DNA from: JAILZP01 sp037444185 | GTDB lineage: Bacteria; Bacillota; Desulfotomaculia; Desulfotomaculales; Desulfocucumaceae | Assembly (NCBI GenBank): GCA_037444185.1 | Contig: JBBIMW010000010.1 | Span: 1 to 61,872, forward strand | Direction: 5' to 3' | DNA length: 61,872 nucleotides | Shown here: positions 25,387-33,419 of the stretch, piece by piece | Position numbering within the stretch: the first letter of the stretch is position 1 | Layout of the letters: each line of letters opens with the position of its first letter | Notes under the pieces: generated by a model | Told to the model about the DNA's origin: nothing | What the model saw: the letters and a program-made list of their open reading frames with translations, nothing else | The model's database searches: none | Translations under genes and position numbers: made by a program

Positions 25387-26388
25387 ATGACCCGCATACT
25401 GATCATCCAGGAGGAAGCTGACAGGTACGCAGAAATGGTTGCAAAAGAATTTCCCAGGCAGATCGAGGACGGAAGTATAAAACTGTATCCCTGCAAGGAT
25501 GAACTGTCCATCCCCGAGGACGTGAGCCGTATCAACATCGTGGGAACGTGGCCCCTGGTCAGGCAAATACCCCAAATGAAAGAATTGAAATGGGTGATGA
25601 CCTTCAGTTCCGGTGTAGACCATTGGGAAAAATCGGGGCTTCTGTCCAGGGAAATCCCTCTGGTGCACTTGCCCGGAGGTTCGGGCATTCCGGTGGCCGA
25701 ATTTGTCATCGGCCTCATGTTGAACCATGTCAAGCATTACGACCGGATTTGGGAAAACCAGAGGCACTGCAGCTACATTCGCATCCAGGGCCGGGAGCTC
25801 TGGGGTAAAACCCTCGGCATCATCGGCCTGGGCGGTATTGGAAGGGAAATCGCCAGGAGGGCCAAGGCCTTCGATATGAACGTCATAGGCACGGACATAG
25901 AAGTGATGGAAGTGCCCTTCGTGGACAAGGTTTACCTCTCCGGCGACTTTGAAGAGGTGCTGCGTGTCAGTGACTTCATTGTGTTGGCATGCCCCGAAAC
26001 TCCGGAAACCCTCAACATGATGAATAGGGATCGTTTCCGGATGATGAAGCCCACCGCCCACCTCATCAACTGTGCCCGGGGATCGCTGGTGGTCAAGGAA
26101 GACTTGATAGAGGCCCTGGAGGGGGAATTCATCGCCGGCGCATCCATCGACACATTCTGGATTAAAAATCCCCTCCCGTCTTACCTTCCTCCGGACGATC
26201 CCCTTTGGAAGGCGAAAAATGTCTACTTGAGCCCCCACATATCCAGCTGGACCGATATGTACACAGTGCGCTTCGGTGAAGTGTTCGTGGAAAATATAGG
26301 CAGGCACCTGAGGGGAGATCCCCTGATCAGTGTGGCGCCCGGCTTCGGACTGGAGTCGCCGGTTGTATACAGCAGGAGGATAAGCTGA
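25387..26388 (+). CDS. D-2-hydroxyacid dehydrogenase family protein
   Basis: This 333-residue NAD-dependent dehydrogenase interconverts a 2-oxoacid and a (R)-2-hydroxyacid. The nucleotide site is GIIGLGGIGREIARRA (about 142-157), the arginine motif is NCARGSLV (about 234-241), and the histidine comes from SPHISSW near 285. The usual glutamate region is altered (GASIDTFWIKNPLPS). It has GGAGGAGG upstream. It precedes the PaaK-type ligase by 93 bases and sits opposite the 2-hydroxyacyl-CoA dehydratase operon. A route 2-oxoacid to 2-hydroxyacid to CoA ester to dehydration is therefore conceivable, but unproven. Confidence 0.88.
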   Translation: MTRILIIQEEADRYAEMVAKEFPRQIEDGSIKLYPCKDELSIPEDVSRINIVGTWPLVRQIPQMKELKWVMTFSSGVDHWEKSGLLSREIPLVHLPGGSGIPVAEFVIGLMLNHVKHYDRIWENQRHCSYIRIQGRELWGKTLGIIGLGGIGREIARRAKAFDMNVIGTDIEVMEVPFVDKVYLSGDFEEVLRVSDFIVLACPETPETLNMMNRDRFRMMKPTAHLINCARGSLVVKEDLIEALEGEFIAGASIDTFWIKNPLPSYLPPDDPLWKAKNVYLSPHISSWTDMYTVRFGEVFVENIGRHLRGDPLISVAPGFGLESPVVYSRRIS

Positions 26389-26412
26389 AATAGTTTGTTC
26401 TGCATTAATTGT

Positions 26413-26428
26413 CCTGTCAGTGGACAGG
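26413..26428. other. Small hairpin between dehydrogenase and PaaK genes
   Basis: CCTGTC-AGTG-GACAGG is a 6-bp stem without a T run, followed by the CAGAATGGGCGGGGCGGGATT repeat at 26432-26452. It is probably a repeat component rather than a terminator. Confidence 0.4.
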
Positions 26429-26481
26429 GAACAGAATGGGCGGGGCGGGATTATTTTTAAAGACCGGCGGGAGGAGAGCCT

Positions 26482-27804
26482 ATGTTAAATAAAACGAAAA
26501 ACCTTATTTGGAACCGGGAAGCGGAAACCATGCCGCCAGGCGTAAAAAGGGGGCTTCAGTTGCAGCGCCTGCAGGAAACAGTAAACAGGGCCTACCACAA
26601 TGTCCCCTTTTACCGCCGGATTTTCGACGAAAGGGGGGTTGGGCCCGGGGACATAAAGACCCTGGAGGATTTAAGCAGGCTTCCCTTTACAGAAAAGAAT
26701 GATCTCAGGGACAATTACCCGTTCCAATTGTTCGCCGTACCCATGAGCAGAATAGTGCGCCTGCACGCCTCCAGCGGCACCACAGGAAAACCCATCGTGG
26801 GCGCGTACACCAGAAACGACCTGGAGGTATGGATGGAAGTAATGGCCCGGGCCCTGGCGGCGGCGGGGGTAAACGAGCACGATGTGGTGCACAATGCGTA
26901 CGGCTACGGGCTTTTTACCGGCGGACTGGGTTTTCACTACGGCGCTGAAAAGGTCGGCGCCAGTGTGGTGCCTGTTTCCGGGGGACTGACGAAAAGACAG
27001 GTTATGATCTGGCAGGACTTCAAGCCCACAGTCCTCTGCGCCACGCCTTCCTTCGCCCTGGTATTGGCTGAAACGGCGGCCGAGTTGGGAGTGGGTCCCG
27101 GGGATATACACCTGAGGGTCGGCTTATTCGGGGCGGAGCCCTGGACCGGGCAGATGCGGCGGGAAATTGAAAACAAGCTGAATCTTGAGGCCTACAATCA
27201 TTTTGGCCTGACCGAGCTGATAGGTCCCGGAGTCTCCTCGGAGTGCATGTGTCACAATGGAATGCACATTCAGGAAGATCATTTCCTGCCCGAGTTAATC
27301 AACCCGGACACTAAAGAAACGGTGGAATGCGGCCGTTCCGGCGAGCTGGTGCTCACCAGCCTGACCAAGGAGGCCTTCCCGCTGATCCGCTACCGCACCA
27401 GGGATATAACCACCCTGGACCCGGAACCTTGTCCCTGCGGCCGGACAACGGTTAGAATGATGACTCTCGCCGGGCGTTCCGACGACATGCTGATTATCCG
27501 CGGGGTCAACGTGTTTCCTTCCCAGATTGAGGCCGTGATACTTGAACACAATGAAGTTGCGCCCCAGTACCAGATTGTGGTGGACAGGATGCGCAATCTG
27601 GACCAGATTGAGGTTTGGGTGGAGGCTTTGGAGGAGCTTGCCCAGGCGGGCGAGGAGCAAGTGGCCCGGGTTAGCGCCCAGCTTCAAAAGGATTTGGCCC
27701 AGACCCTGGGCATCACGGCCAGGGTGGCGGTGGTCCCACCCAGGAGCATCCCCCGGAGCGAAGGAAAGGCAAAGCGTGTTTTGGACCGCCGCAACCTGAC
27801 ATAA
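26482..27804 (+). CDS. PaaK-type phenylacetate/aryl-CoA ligase
   Basis: This 440-residue ligase is of the short PaaK class. It activates an arylacetate or aryl acid to the CoA ester. The ATP loop is ASSGTTGKP (96-104). PaaK marks such as YGYGLFTGGLG, VVPVSGG, NHFGLTE, RYRTRDIT and GRSDDMLIIRGVNVFPSQIE are all present, and the C-terminal domain ends with SEGKAKRV. GGAGGAG precedes the ATG. It leads a run with a 38-residue peptide and an SSS symporter. Phenylacetate is the default substrate; isophthalate- or indoleacetate-type ligases belong to the same class. Confidence 0.9.
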   Translation: MLNKTKNLIWNREAETMPPGVKRGLQLQRLQETVNRAYHNVPFYRRIFDERGVGPGDIKTLEDLSRLPFTEKNDLRDNYPFQLFAVPMSRIVRLHASSGTTGKPIVGAYTRNDLEVWMEVMARALAAAGVNEHDVVHNAYGYGLFTGGLGFHYGAEKVGASVVPVSGGLTKRQVMIWQDFKPTVLCATPSFALVLAETAAELGVGPGDIHLRVGLFGAEPWTGQMRREIENKLNLEAYNHFGLTELIGPGVSSECMCHNGMHIQEDHFLPELINPDTKETVECGRSGELVLTSLTKEAFPLIRYRTRDITTLDPEPCPCGRTTVRMMTLAGRSDDMLIIRGVNVFPSQIEAVILEHNEVAPQYQIVVDRMRNLDQIEVWVEALEELAQAGEEQVARVSAQLQKDLAQTLGITARVAVVPPRSIPRSEGKAKRVLDRRNLT

Positions 27805-27898
27805 AAAGCCTCCCTCCGGCAGAGTGGTGCAAAGACCATTGAAAGCATCGGGAGATGTGTAGCCGAATAAATATTATTATTTGGAAGGAGGCGGTAAA

Positions 27899-28015
27899 AT
27901 GCTTGGAATGGCGGATGGATGGACATCTCTGGTGTGGATTCTGAATGTGGCGGCCATGATCCTCTGTGTGGTGTACGGGGCAATACATTGGAACAAGGGG
28001 GGTGACGGCTGGTGA
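27899..28015 (+). CDS. 38-residue single-helix symporter accessory peptide
   Basis: The ATG at 27899 follows a strong GGAAGGAGGCGG site and opens a 38-codon frame with one hydrophobic helix (about residues 8-30) and a short charged end, NKGGDGW. Its TGA overlaps the GTG start of the SSS symporter (GTGA), a sign of translational coupling. Such peptides occur in front of SSS genes as small accessory proteins. The function is unknown; stabilising the transporter is a guess. Confidence 0.8.
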   Translation: MLGMADGWTSLVWILNVAAMILCVVYGAIHWNKGGDGW

Positions 28016-29628
28016 ACATACCTCTTTTGGCGATAATACTGGTTATTTATATAGGTGTTCTGACCTACCTCAGTTACATCGGGTACCGCCAAACCAAAAG
28101 CGCCGAGGACTACATGGTGGCCGGCCGGCAGATGCCGGGCTGGATCATGGCCCTGGCCTACGCCTCCACCTTCATCAGCACTTCTGCCATCATCGGGTTT
28201 GGCGGGGCCGCCGGGGTTTTCGGCTTCACGCTGATGTGGCTTTCCTTTTTGAATATGTTTCTGGGTATTCTTATCGCTTTCATATTCCTGGGCGATCCCA
28301 TCCGCCGCATGTCCAACAACCTGAAGACCAATACCCTGGCCTCCCTGCTGGGTGAGCGCTATCAGTCCAAGTTCATCACCTGGTTCATCGGCCTGATGAT
28401 TTTCCTGCTCATGCCGGCCTATACCGGGGTCGTGCTGATCGGCGGCGCCCGCTTTGTCCAGGAGTCCCTGAAAATGGACTTCAACATGGCGCTGCTGGCT
28501 TTGGCTGTGATCATAGCCCTCTACGTAGGCTGGGGCGGACTGAAGGGGATCATGTATGCCGACGCCTTCATGTGCGGAACCATGATCCTGGGTATGGCAA
28601 TACTGTTGATCACAACCTATTCCGTTGTCGGAGGAGTGACCGACGGGCACAAGGCCCTGACCGGCATGGCCAAACTGGTGCCGGAGAGCCTGGTCAAGGG
28701 CGGGCACATGGGCTGGACGGCCATGCCCAAATTAGGATCGCCCATCTGGTGGACGGTGATCAGCACCATCGTAATGGGCGTTGGCATAGGCGTGCTGGCC
28801 CAGCCTCAGCTGATACTGCGGTTCTTGACGGTGCCCAGCAAGCAGGCGCTTAACCGGGCGGTGCTGATAGGGGGAATTTGCATCTTTCTTTTCACAGGCA
28901 CGGCCTTTATGGTGGGGCCCCTGACCAATGTCTTTTTCTACGAGACCACGGGCAAAATCTCCATCGCCGTGGCCAAGGGGAATGTGGACATGATCATTCC
29001 AAGCTACATCAACGCCGTCATGCCACCGGCCTATATCTATCTGTTTATGGTGACGCTGCTCTCCGCCGCCATCACCACCATAAACGGACTGATCCACGTC
29101 CAGAGCGCGGCCTTCTCCCGGGACTTGATGGCCACCTGGAACGTGAAGACCAACCCTCTGCTCCTGGCCCGCATAGGGGTGGCCATCGGCACCATCGGTG
29201 CCGTAATCCTGGCTTATATACTGCCCATCAGCGTCATCGCCAGGGCCACCGCCTTCTGGTTCGGCATCTGCGCCGCCGGTATACTGCCGGCATTGCTGGG
29301 AGCCATATTCTGGAAGGGAGTCACCAAACAGGGGGCGGTGTGGAGCGTGGCCCTGGGCTACGGGGTGTCCATCTTCGGGTTTATTTTCCTGCACGCCGCC
29401 GAAGCAGTGCCCTTTGGAATCTGCAAGGCCATCTTCGGCAAACCCACCCTGCTGCCTTTCCCCTGGACCCATGTGGACCCCCTGTTTTATAGCATTGTAA
29501 TTTCGTCTGCGGCATTGGTGATAATTTCCCTGCTGACCAAGCCGCTGCCCAGGGATCATGTTGAAAAATGCTTCCGTGGTATCGGCAGGCAATCCCGGCC
29601 GCCTTCCGGGGAGCAGGTCGTCACCTGA
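28012..29628 (+). CDS. Sodium:solute symporter, probable partner of the PaaK-type ligase
   Basis: This 538-residue SSS transporter has about 13 helices. Visible marks are the N-terminal SAEDYMVAGRQMPGW, a sodium-site region near STFISTSAIIGFGGAAG, and AAITTINGLIHVQSAAFSRD, the usual helix-8-9 signature. Translation starts at GTG (28012), overlapping the stop of the small peptide. Downstream there is a good terminator at 29850. Co-transcription with the PaaK-type ligase suggests uptake of the acid that the ligase activates. Confidence 0.9.
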   Translation: MNIPLLAIILVIYIGVLTYLSYIGYRQTKSAEDYMVAGRQMPGWIMALAYASTFISTSAIIGFGGAAGVFGFTLMWLSFLNMFLGILIAFIFLGDPIRRMSNNLKTNTLASLLGERYQSKFITWFIGLMIFLLMPAYTGVVLIGGARFVQESLKMDFNMALLALAVIIALYVGWGGLKGIMYADAFMCGTMILGMAILLITTYSVVGGVTDGHKALTGMAKLVPESLVKGGHMGWTAMPKLGSPIWWTVISTIVMGVGIGVLAQPQLILRFLTVPSKQALNRAVLIGGICIFLFTGTAFMVGPLTNVFFYETTGKISIAVAKGNVDMIIPSYINAVMPPAYIYLFMVTLLSAAITTINGLIHVQSAAFSRDLMATWNVKTNPLLLARIGVAIGTIGAVILAYILPISVIARATAFWFGICAAGILPALLGAIFWKGVTKQGAVWSVALGYGVSIFGFIFLHAAEAVPFGICKAIFGKPTLLPFPWTHVDPLFYSIVISSAALVIISLLTKPLPRDHVEKCFRGIGRQSRPPSGEQVVT

Positions 29629-29764
29629 GATGGAAGGTGCTGCGTTAAAGTGTTAAAGTAAATCTCTCATCCGGTACAAACCACAAAACAGCTCATTCTG
29701 TATTCTGCCCTGGAAATTACTCATACTGAGTGGATTATTCTGCCGGAATTCAGAATCCAGAATT

Positions 29765-29785
29765 CAGAATGGGCAGGCCGGGATG
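29765..29785 (+). repeat. CAGAATGGGCNGGCCGGGAT short repeat
   Basis: CAGAATGGGCAGGCCGGGATG here has close relatives at 18133-18153, 26432-26452 and, more weakly, 35821-35840. All lie in intergenic DNA, mostly just past a stop codon. Confidence 0.7.
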
Positions 29786-29849
29786 AATGTATTTTCATCC
29801 TCTGATGGTGCCGCCGCAGGCGGCGTGGGGGTCTGACTACTGGATCCCA

Positions 29850-29873
29850 GCCGCCCGTCAGGGCGGCCTTTTT
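29850..29873 (+). terminator. Intrinsic terminator after the symporter
   Basis: GCCGCCC-GTCA-GGGCGGC followed by CTTTTT is a textbook terminator for the rightward PaaK/symporter run. It touches the stop of the converging ktrA-like gene. A second small GC hairpin (GCCGCCGCAGGCGGC) lies 25 bases before it. Confidence 0.85.
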
Positions 29874-30522
29874 AACCCTCCGTTTCCAGGATTCTCATTT
29901 TGTCATTCCTGCCGATGACTATCAGTATATCTCCCTTTTCCAGCACCTGTTCCGCCTCCGGAGAAATGATGAAGTCGTTCCCCCGCCTTATGGCCAGCAC
30001 CGTTATGCCATACTTGGCCCTCAGGCCCGAATCCATAAGAGACAGGCCCACGGTCCCGGCAGGCGCCTCCAGTTCCACAAGACTATAATCGGGGGACAGA
30101 TCGATTTGATCGATTATATTCCTGGAAACGAGCAAACGGGCCACCCTCTCGCCCATATCCCTCTCCGGAAACACCACCATGTCCGTCCCTATCTTCTGCA
30201 ACACTTTCCCGTGCAGCTCGGTGGCCGCCTTGGCCACCACCTTTCTGACCCCCATTTCCTTCAGCATTACCGTAACCAGTATGTTGGACTGGATGTCGTG
30301 GCCAATGGCCACCACCACCACGTCAAAGTTGCGCAGTCCCAGGGACTTCAGCACCGTTTCTTCCAGCGCGTTGGCTTGAACGGCGTGGGTGACCATGTCC
30401 GCCAGGTCCTCCACCTTGTTTTCGTCGGCGTCGATGGCCAGCACTTCATATCCCATTCTGGCCAGGGTCCCGGCCAGACTTGATCCGAAGCGGCCCAGCC
30501 CGATTACAGCAAATTGTTTCAT
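29872..30522 (-). CDS. ktrA: KtrA/TrkA-type potassium channel regulator (RCK protein)
   Basis: This 216-residue cytosolic gating subunit has an RCK_N Rossmann domain (IGLGRFGSSLAGTL, acidic ADENKV after strand 2) and an RCK_C domain from about 135. It binds nucleotides and controls the membrane pore. It follows the ktrB-like gene by 8 bases. One RCK unit per chain means KtrA rather than the double-RCK TrkA of E. coli. Confidence 0.92.
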   Translation of the reverse strand: MKQFAVIGLGRFGSSLAGTLARMGYEVLAIDADENKVEDLADMVTHAVQANALEETVLKSLGLRNFDVVVVAIGHDIQSNILVTVMLKEMGVRKVVAKAATELHGKVLQKIGTDMVVFPERDMGERVARLLVSRNIIDQIDLSPDYSLVELEAPAGTVGLSLMDSGLRAKYGITVLAIRRGNDFIISPEAEQVLEKGDILIVIGRNDKMRILETEG

Positions 30523-30530
30523 GGCCTCCC

Positions 30531-31883
30531 CTATCCCACAATAATCTTTTCCTCCGGATACCTTGTTTTTATCCGCCGGCTTTTGCGGGCAAGGGCGTAA
30601 GCCAGCGTCATGGGCCCCAGCCGGCCCAGGAACATGGTCAGGATAATCAGCGCCCTTCCGGCGTCGCTCAAATAAGGCGTAAGGCCCATGGTCAGGCCCA
30701 CCGTGCCGAAGGCGGACACCGTTTCAAACAACAGCGCAAAAAAGCCTGCCTTTTCGGTAATGGTAAGGGTCATGGTTACCAAAACCACCCATAGAACTGC
30801 CAGCAGGAAAATTGCCAGGGCCCTGTATACCTGGTAAAATGGTATCCTTTTATGATAGACCTCTATTTCATTCCGGCCCGCCGAAACGGACCCCGCAGCC
30901 AGCACCAGGAGCCCGAAGGTGGTGGTTTTTATGCCTCCGCCGGTGGAGCCTGGAGATGCGCCGATGAACATAAACAGCACAAAAAGAAACAGTGTGGTGG
31001 GCCGCATTGCGGTCAGTTCCACCGAATTAAAGCCGGCGGTGCGGGTGGTTGCGCTCTGAAAGTACGCGGCCAGCAACTTTCCCTGGGGCGCCGTCCCCTC
31101 GAGAGATGTGTTCCATTCAAAGCCCAGGAACAAAACCGTTCCCAGGACAAGCAGCGCTCCGGTGATTTTCAGCACCAGCCGGGTGTGCACAGACAGCCTT
31201 TTACCCCCGGCCCTGTTCCGCCATAGATCATACACCACTGAAAATCCAAGTCCGCCTGTGACAATCAGCGTGGTGAACACCAAATTGACCACCGGATCGG
31301 TTTTGTAGGCCGTAATGCTCTTAAAGTCCCCGAAAATATCAAATCCGGCGTTGTTGAAGGCAGTCACGGAATGAAAGATGCCGAACCAGAACCCCCTGGC
31401 CAGTCCCATTTCCCTGCTCCACCAGGCGCCCAGAATAGCCGCCGCCAGCAATTCGGTGCCCAGAGCGAAGAAAAATATCATCTTTACCAGTCTTACGACA
31501 CCCTCGATGCTGATTTGGTTCAGCGACTCCTGTATCAGCAGTCTGTTCCTCAAGCCTATCTTCTTCCCCATGGCGATGAAGAATATAACGGCCATGGTCA
31601 TGAAGCCAAGGCCGCCTATCTGGACCAGCAGCAATATGAACACTTGCCCCGGCAATGTCCAGTGGGTCCCGGTGTCCACCACCACCAGCCCTGTTACGCA
31701 TACCGCTGAAGTGGCGGTAAAAAGGGCGATCAGGAAGTCCGTCCCCTTTCCCGGCGCCGTAAACACCGGCAGAGTCAGTACGGCGGCTCCCAGAAGAATA
31801 ATGGCGGCGAACCCCAACACCAGTATCTGCGGGGGGGACAAGGCCGGCTTTTTGTAAATGGCGCCGGTAGAATAGCCCACCAT
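30531..31883 (-). CDS. ktrB: KtrB/TrkH-type potassium uptake pore
   Basis: This 450-residue membrane protein has four pore-loop repeats. Filter-like segments include TSAVCVTGL (first repeat), TAFNNAGFDIFG, TRTAGFNSVE and SAFGTVGLTMG, each carrying the key glycine. Potassium enters with sodium or by electrical force. It is the first gene of the ktrBA pair and is followed closely by ktrA. A fragment of the CAGAATGGG repeat lies just upstream of its start. Confidence 0.93.
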   Translation of the reverse strand: MVGYSTGAIYKKPALSPPQILVLGFAAIILLGAAVLTLPVFTAPGKGTDFLIALFTATSAVCVTGLVVVDTGTHWTLPGQVFILLLVQIGGLGFMTMAVIFFIAMGKKIGLRNRLLIQESLNQISIEGVVRLVKMIFFFALGTELLAAAILGAWWSREMGLARGFWFGIFHSVTAFNNAGFDIFGDFKSITAYKTDPVVNLVFTTLIVTGGLGFSVVYDLWRNRAGGKRLSVHTRLVLKITGALLVLGTVLFLGFEWNTSLEGTAPQGKLLAAYFQSATTRTAGFNSVELTAMRPTTLFLFVLFMFIGASPGSTGGGIKTTTFGLLVLAAGSVSAGRNEIEVYHKRIPFYQVYRALAIFLLAVLWVVLVTMTLTITEKAGFFALLFETVSAFGTVGLTMGLTPYLSDAGRALIILTMFLGRLGPMTLAYALARKSRRIKTRYPEEKIIVG

Positions 31884-31968
31884 GCATTCCCCATTCTGTC
31901 TTAATTCAAAAAACTGTTTTTAAAAGTCCGTACAGCCATCCTTCATTATTCTGCCGTTAGAATTTTTT

Positions 31969-32031
31969 AATGTATAGGAAACTATGCTTGCATTATTACT
32001 TGTGGATAAGTTTTCTATGCATGGGGGTTTG
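31969..32031 (+). repeat. DnaA-box-bearing dispersed repeat, full copy
   Basis: The unit runs from AATGTATAGGAAACTATGCT through TTACTTGTGGATAAGTTTT to ATGCATGGGGGTTTG. It is nearly identical, in reverse, to 60574-60635, and partly to 18234-18283. TGTGGATAA at 32001-32009 is a perfect DnaA box on the other strand. Confidence 0.85.
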
Positions 32032-32032
32032 T

Positions 32033-32083
32033 AAGGGGGTGCGCCCCCTTACGATTGCGGGGTGCTCAGGAGGCTCAGCGTCC
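32033..32083 (+). repeat. GC palindrome plus CGATTGCGGGGTGCTCAGG repeat
   Basis: AAGGGGGTGCGCCCCCTT is an almost perfect palindrome (32033-32050), followed by ACGATTGCGGGGTGCTCAGG and AGGCTCAGCGTCC. The same order appears in reverse at about 49256-49310, and a fragment occurs at 25121-25153. Confidence 0.8.
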
Positions 32084-32109
32084 GTCGAAGGGGCGGCAGC
32101 CCCTGGCGA

Positions 32110-32163
32110 ACAAGAAAAGCGATACTTTTTTCAGCTATTAGGCGATGAAATCGCTTTTCTTGT
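32110..32163. repeat. 14-bp perfect inverted repeat
   Basis: ACAAGAAAAGCGAT (32110-32123) and ATCGCTTTTCTTGT (32150-32163) can form a long A/T-rich stem with a 26-base loop. It is too far from sigK to be its operator in the usual sense, and its role is unknown. Confidence 0.6.
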
Positions 32164-32271
32164 CAATCGGGCCGCCCGGAAGCAGTAAAATTTTAAAGTG
32201 GACTGGCACCTTTTTCGCCGTGGAACATAAGATATATGACATTATTTTTTTTAGTCTCAAGGAGGGTTCCA

Positions 32272-33039
32272 ATGCTGCCCGGTGTCTTTGCTCTGGCGGT
32301 ACTGTCCGTGTTCAACGGCCTGGCCCTGCTGTTGGCCTATGTGTCGAACAACAGCTTTCCCAAGCCTCTCAATGAGGAAGAGGAGAGCATGTATTTGGAG
32401 CTGGCCGCGGCCGGGGATGAATCGGCTAAAAAAACTCTGGTTGAAAGAAACCTGCGTCTGGTGGCCCACATTATCAAAAAGTTCGATGGTGAGGGCGAAG
32501 ACTTCGATGACCTGGTATCCATAGGCACCATCGGGCTGATCAAGGCCATAAACACTTATAATCCCGGCAGGGCCGCGCGCCTTGCCACCTATGCCTCGAA
32601 ATGCATTGAAAACGAAGTGCTGATGCATTACCGCTCCCGCAAAAAACAGCGTTACGAGTGCTCCCTTTACGATCCCGTCGGTACGGACAAGGAAGGCAAC
32701 GAGCTTAGTTTCATCGATATTTTGGGCACCGACCCCGAGACGGTGATTGATGCTGTGTCCGGCAGATTTGAAAACCGCCGCCTTTTAAGCAAACTTTCCG
32801 GTCTCAATCCCCAGGAGAAAAATGTATTGATCATGCGTTACGGACTGCTGGGCGGAATTTGTTTCACCCAGCGGGAGATCGCCAGGAAGCTGGGCATTTC
32901 CAGGTCTTACGTGTCCCGCATAGAAAAAAAGGCCATCAACCGGCTGAACGATTTCTTCGCCGCGGAGGGGATTCAAAGAAAAAACTCCCTTTCGGGAGCC
33001 CAGGACATTGGAGTAAGCCGTCGGCCATGCATAACTTAG
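32272..33039 (+). CDS. sigK: Sporulation sigma factor SigK with pro-sequence
   Basis: This 255-residue sigma-70 family factor directs late mother-cell transcription in sporulation. The N-terminal hydrophobic stretch (MLPGVFALAVLSVF...LLLAYVSNN) matches the pro-peptide removed by SpoIVFB in Bacillus. Region 2 (GDESAKKTLVERNLRLVAHI, DLVSIGTIGLIKAI) and region 4 (TQREIARKLGISRSYVSRIE) are complete. The ATG at 32272 is preceded by AAGGAGGG; an in-frame ATG at 32236 lacks a site. The gene is not split by a skin element. About 14 extra C-terminal residues are present compared with Bacillus. Its presence implies an endospore former. Confidence 0.95.
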   Translation: MLPGVFALAVLSVFNGLALLLAYVSNNSFPKPLNEEEESMYLELAAAGDESAKKTLVERNLRLVAHIIKKFDGEGEDFDDLVSIGTIGLIKAINTYNPGRAARLATYASKCIENEVLMHYRSRKKQRYECSLYDPVGTDKEGNELSFIDILGTDPETVIDAVSGRFENRRLLSKLSGLNPQEKNVLIMRYGLLGGICFTQREIARKLGISRSYVSRIEKKAINRLNDFFAAEGIQRKNSLSGAQDIGVSRRPCIT

Positions 33040-33059
33040 GTACCGGTTATCTAAGTTAT
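33031..33059 (+). terminator. Inverted repeat at the sigK stop
   Basis: ATAACTTAG (33031-33039, including the stop codon) and CTAAGTTAT (33051-33059) form a 9-bp stem followed by TAAAA. This is a possible weak terminator. Confidence 0.45.
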
Positions 33060-33213
33060 TAAAATCCACCCCTCCCCCCGCGCACCCTCCGTCATTGGCA
33101 AGGAAGGCGGTATAAGCCACAGGATAAATAACTTTGGCGCCCGGCGCCGAAATTGCGGTTGACAGCGGTAATGACCGGCTGTTAAAATGTTAATCAATAA
33201 AATATAAGATGTG

Positions 33214-33325
33214 CTCTTATCCGGAGCGGCGGAGGGACTGGCCCAATGAAGCCCGGCAACCAGCCAGTATTTAGATGGCATGGTGCTAATTCCTGCAGAA
33301 GCTGAACACTTCTGAAAGATAAGAG
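33214..33325 (+). ncRNA. SAM-I (S-box) riboswitch
   Basis: CTCTTAT (33214-33220) closes with ATAAGAG (33319-33325) as the P1 helix. Inside are the kink-turn and core signatures GGAGGGACTGG, CCAATGAAGCCCGGCAACC, then GGTGCTAATTCCTGCAG and CTGAAAGAT, all in consensus order. When S-adenosylmethionine binds, P1 is stabilised and downstream genes are shut off. The controlled operon is DUF39, NIL-ferredoxin and UPF0280, which ties those genes to sulfur amino acid supply. Confidence 0.96.
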
Positions 33326-33342
33326 GTGAGCAAGTATTTTGC

Positions 33343-33368
33343 AGGCCTCTTCTGTCCGGAAGAGGCCT
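33343..33368 (+). terminator. Riboswitch expression-platform hairpin
   Basis: AGGCCTCTTC, loop TGTCCG, GAAGAGGCCT makes a perfect 10-bp stem. The following TTAATAATCTCTTT is only moderately T-rich. Bases near the P1 strand could pair with it as an antiterminator. It is likely the regulated terminator. Confidence 0.7.
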
Positions 33369-33419
33369 TAATAATCTCTTTGCAGGATTTAGAGCACACG
33401 TTGGAGGGATGGTTTAAGC

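Larger units (their letters stand above)
31884..32271. other. Composite intergenic repeat region upstream of sigK
   Basis: No gene. It contains a full copy of the DnaA-box repeat (31969-32031), the palindromic GC repeat with its tail (32033-32083) and a 14-bp inverted repeat (32110-32163). The sigK promoter should lie at about 32190-32260, where I could not place a convincing SigE-type -35/-10 pair. Confidence 0.7.

Noticed and set aside
32272..33039. A skin-type insertion in sigK
   Set aside because: The reading frame is continuous through regions 2 to 4.
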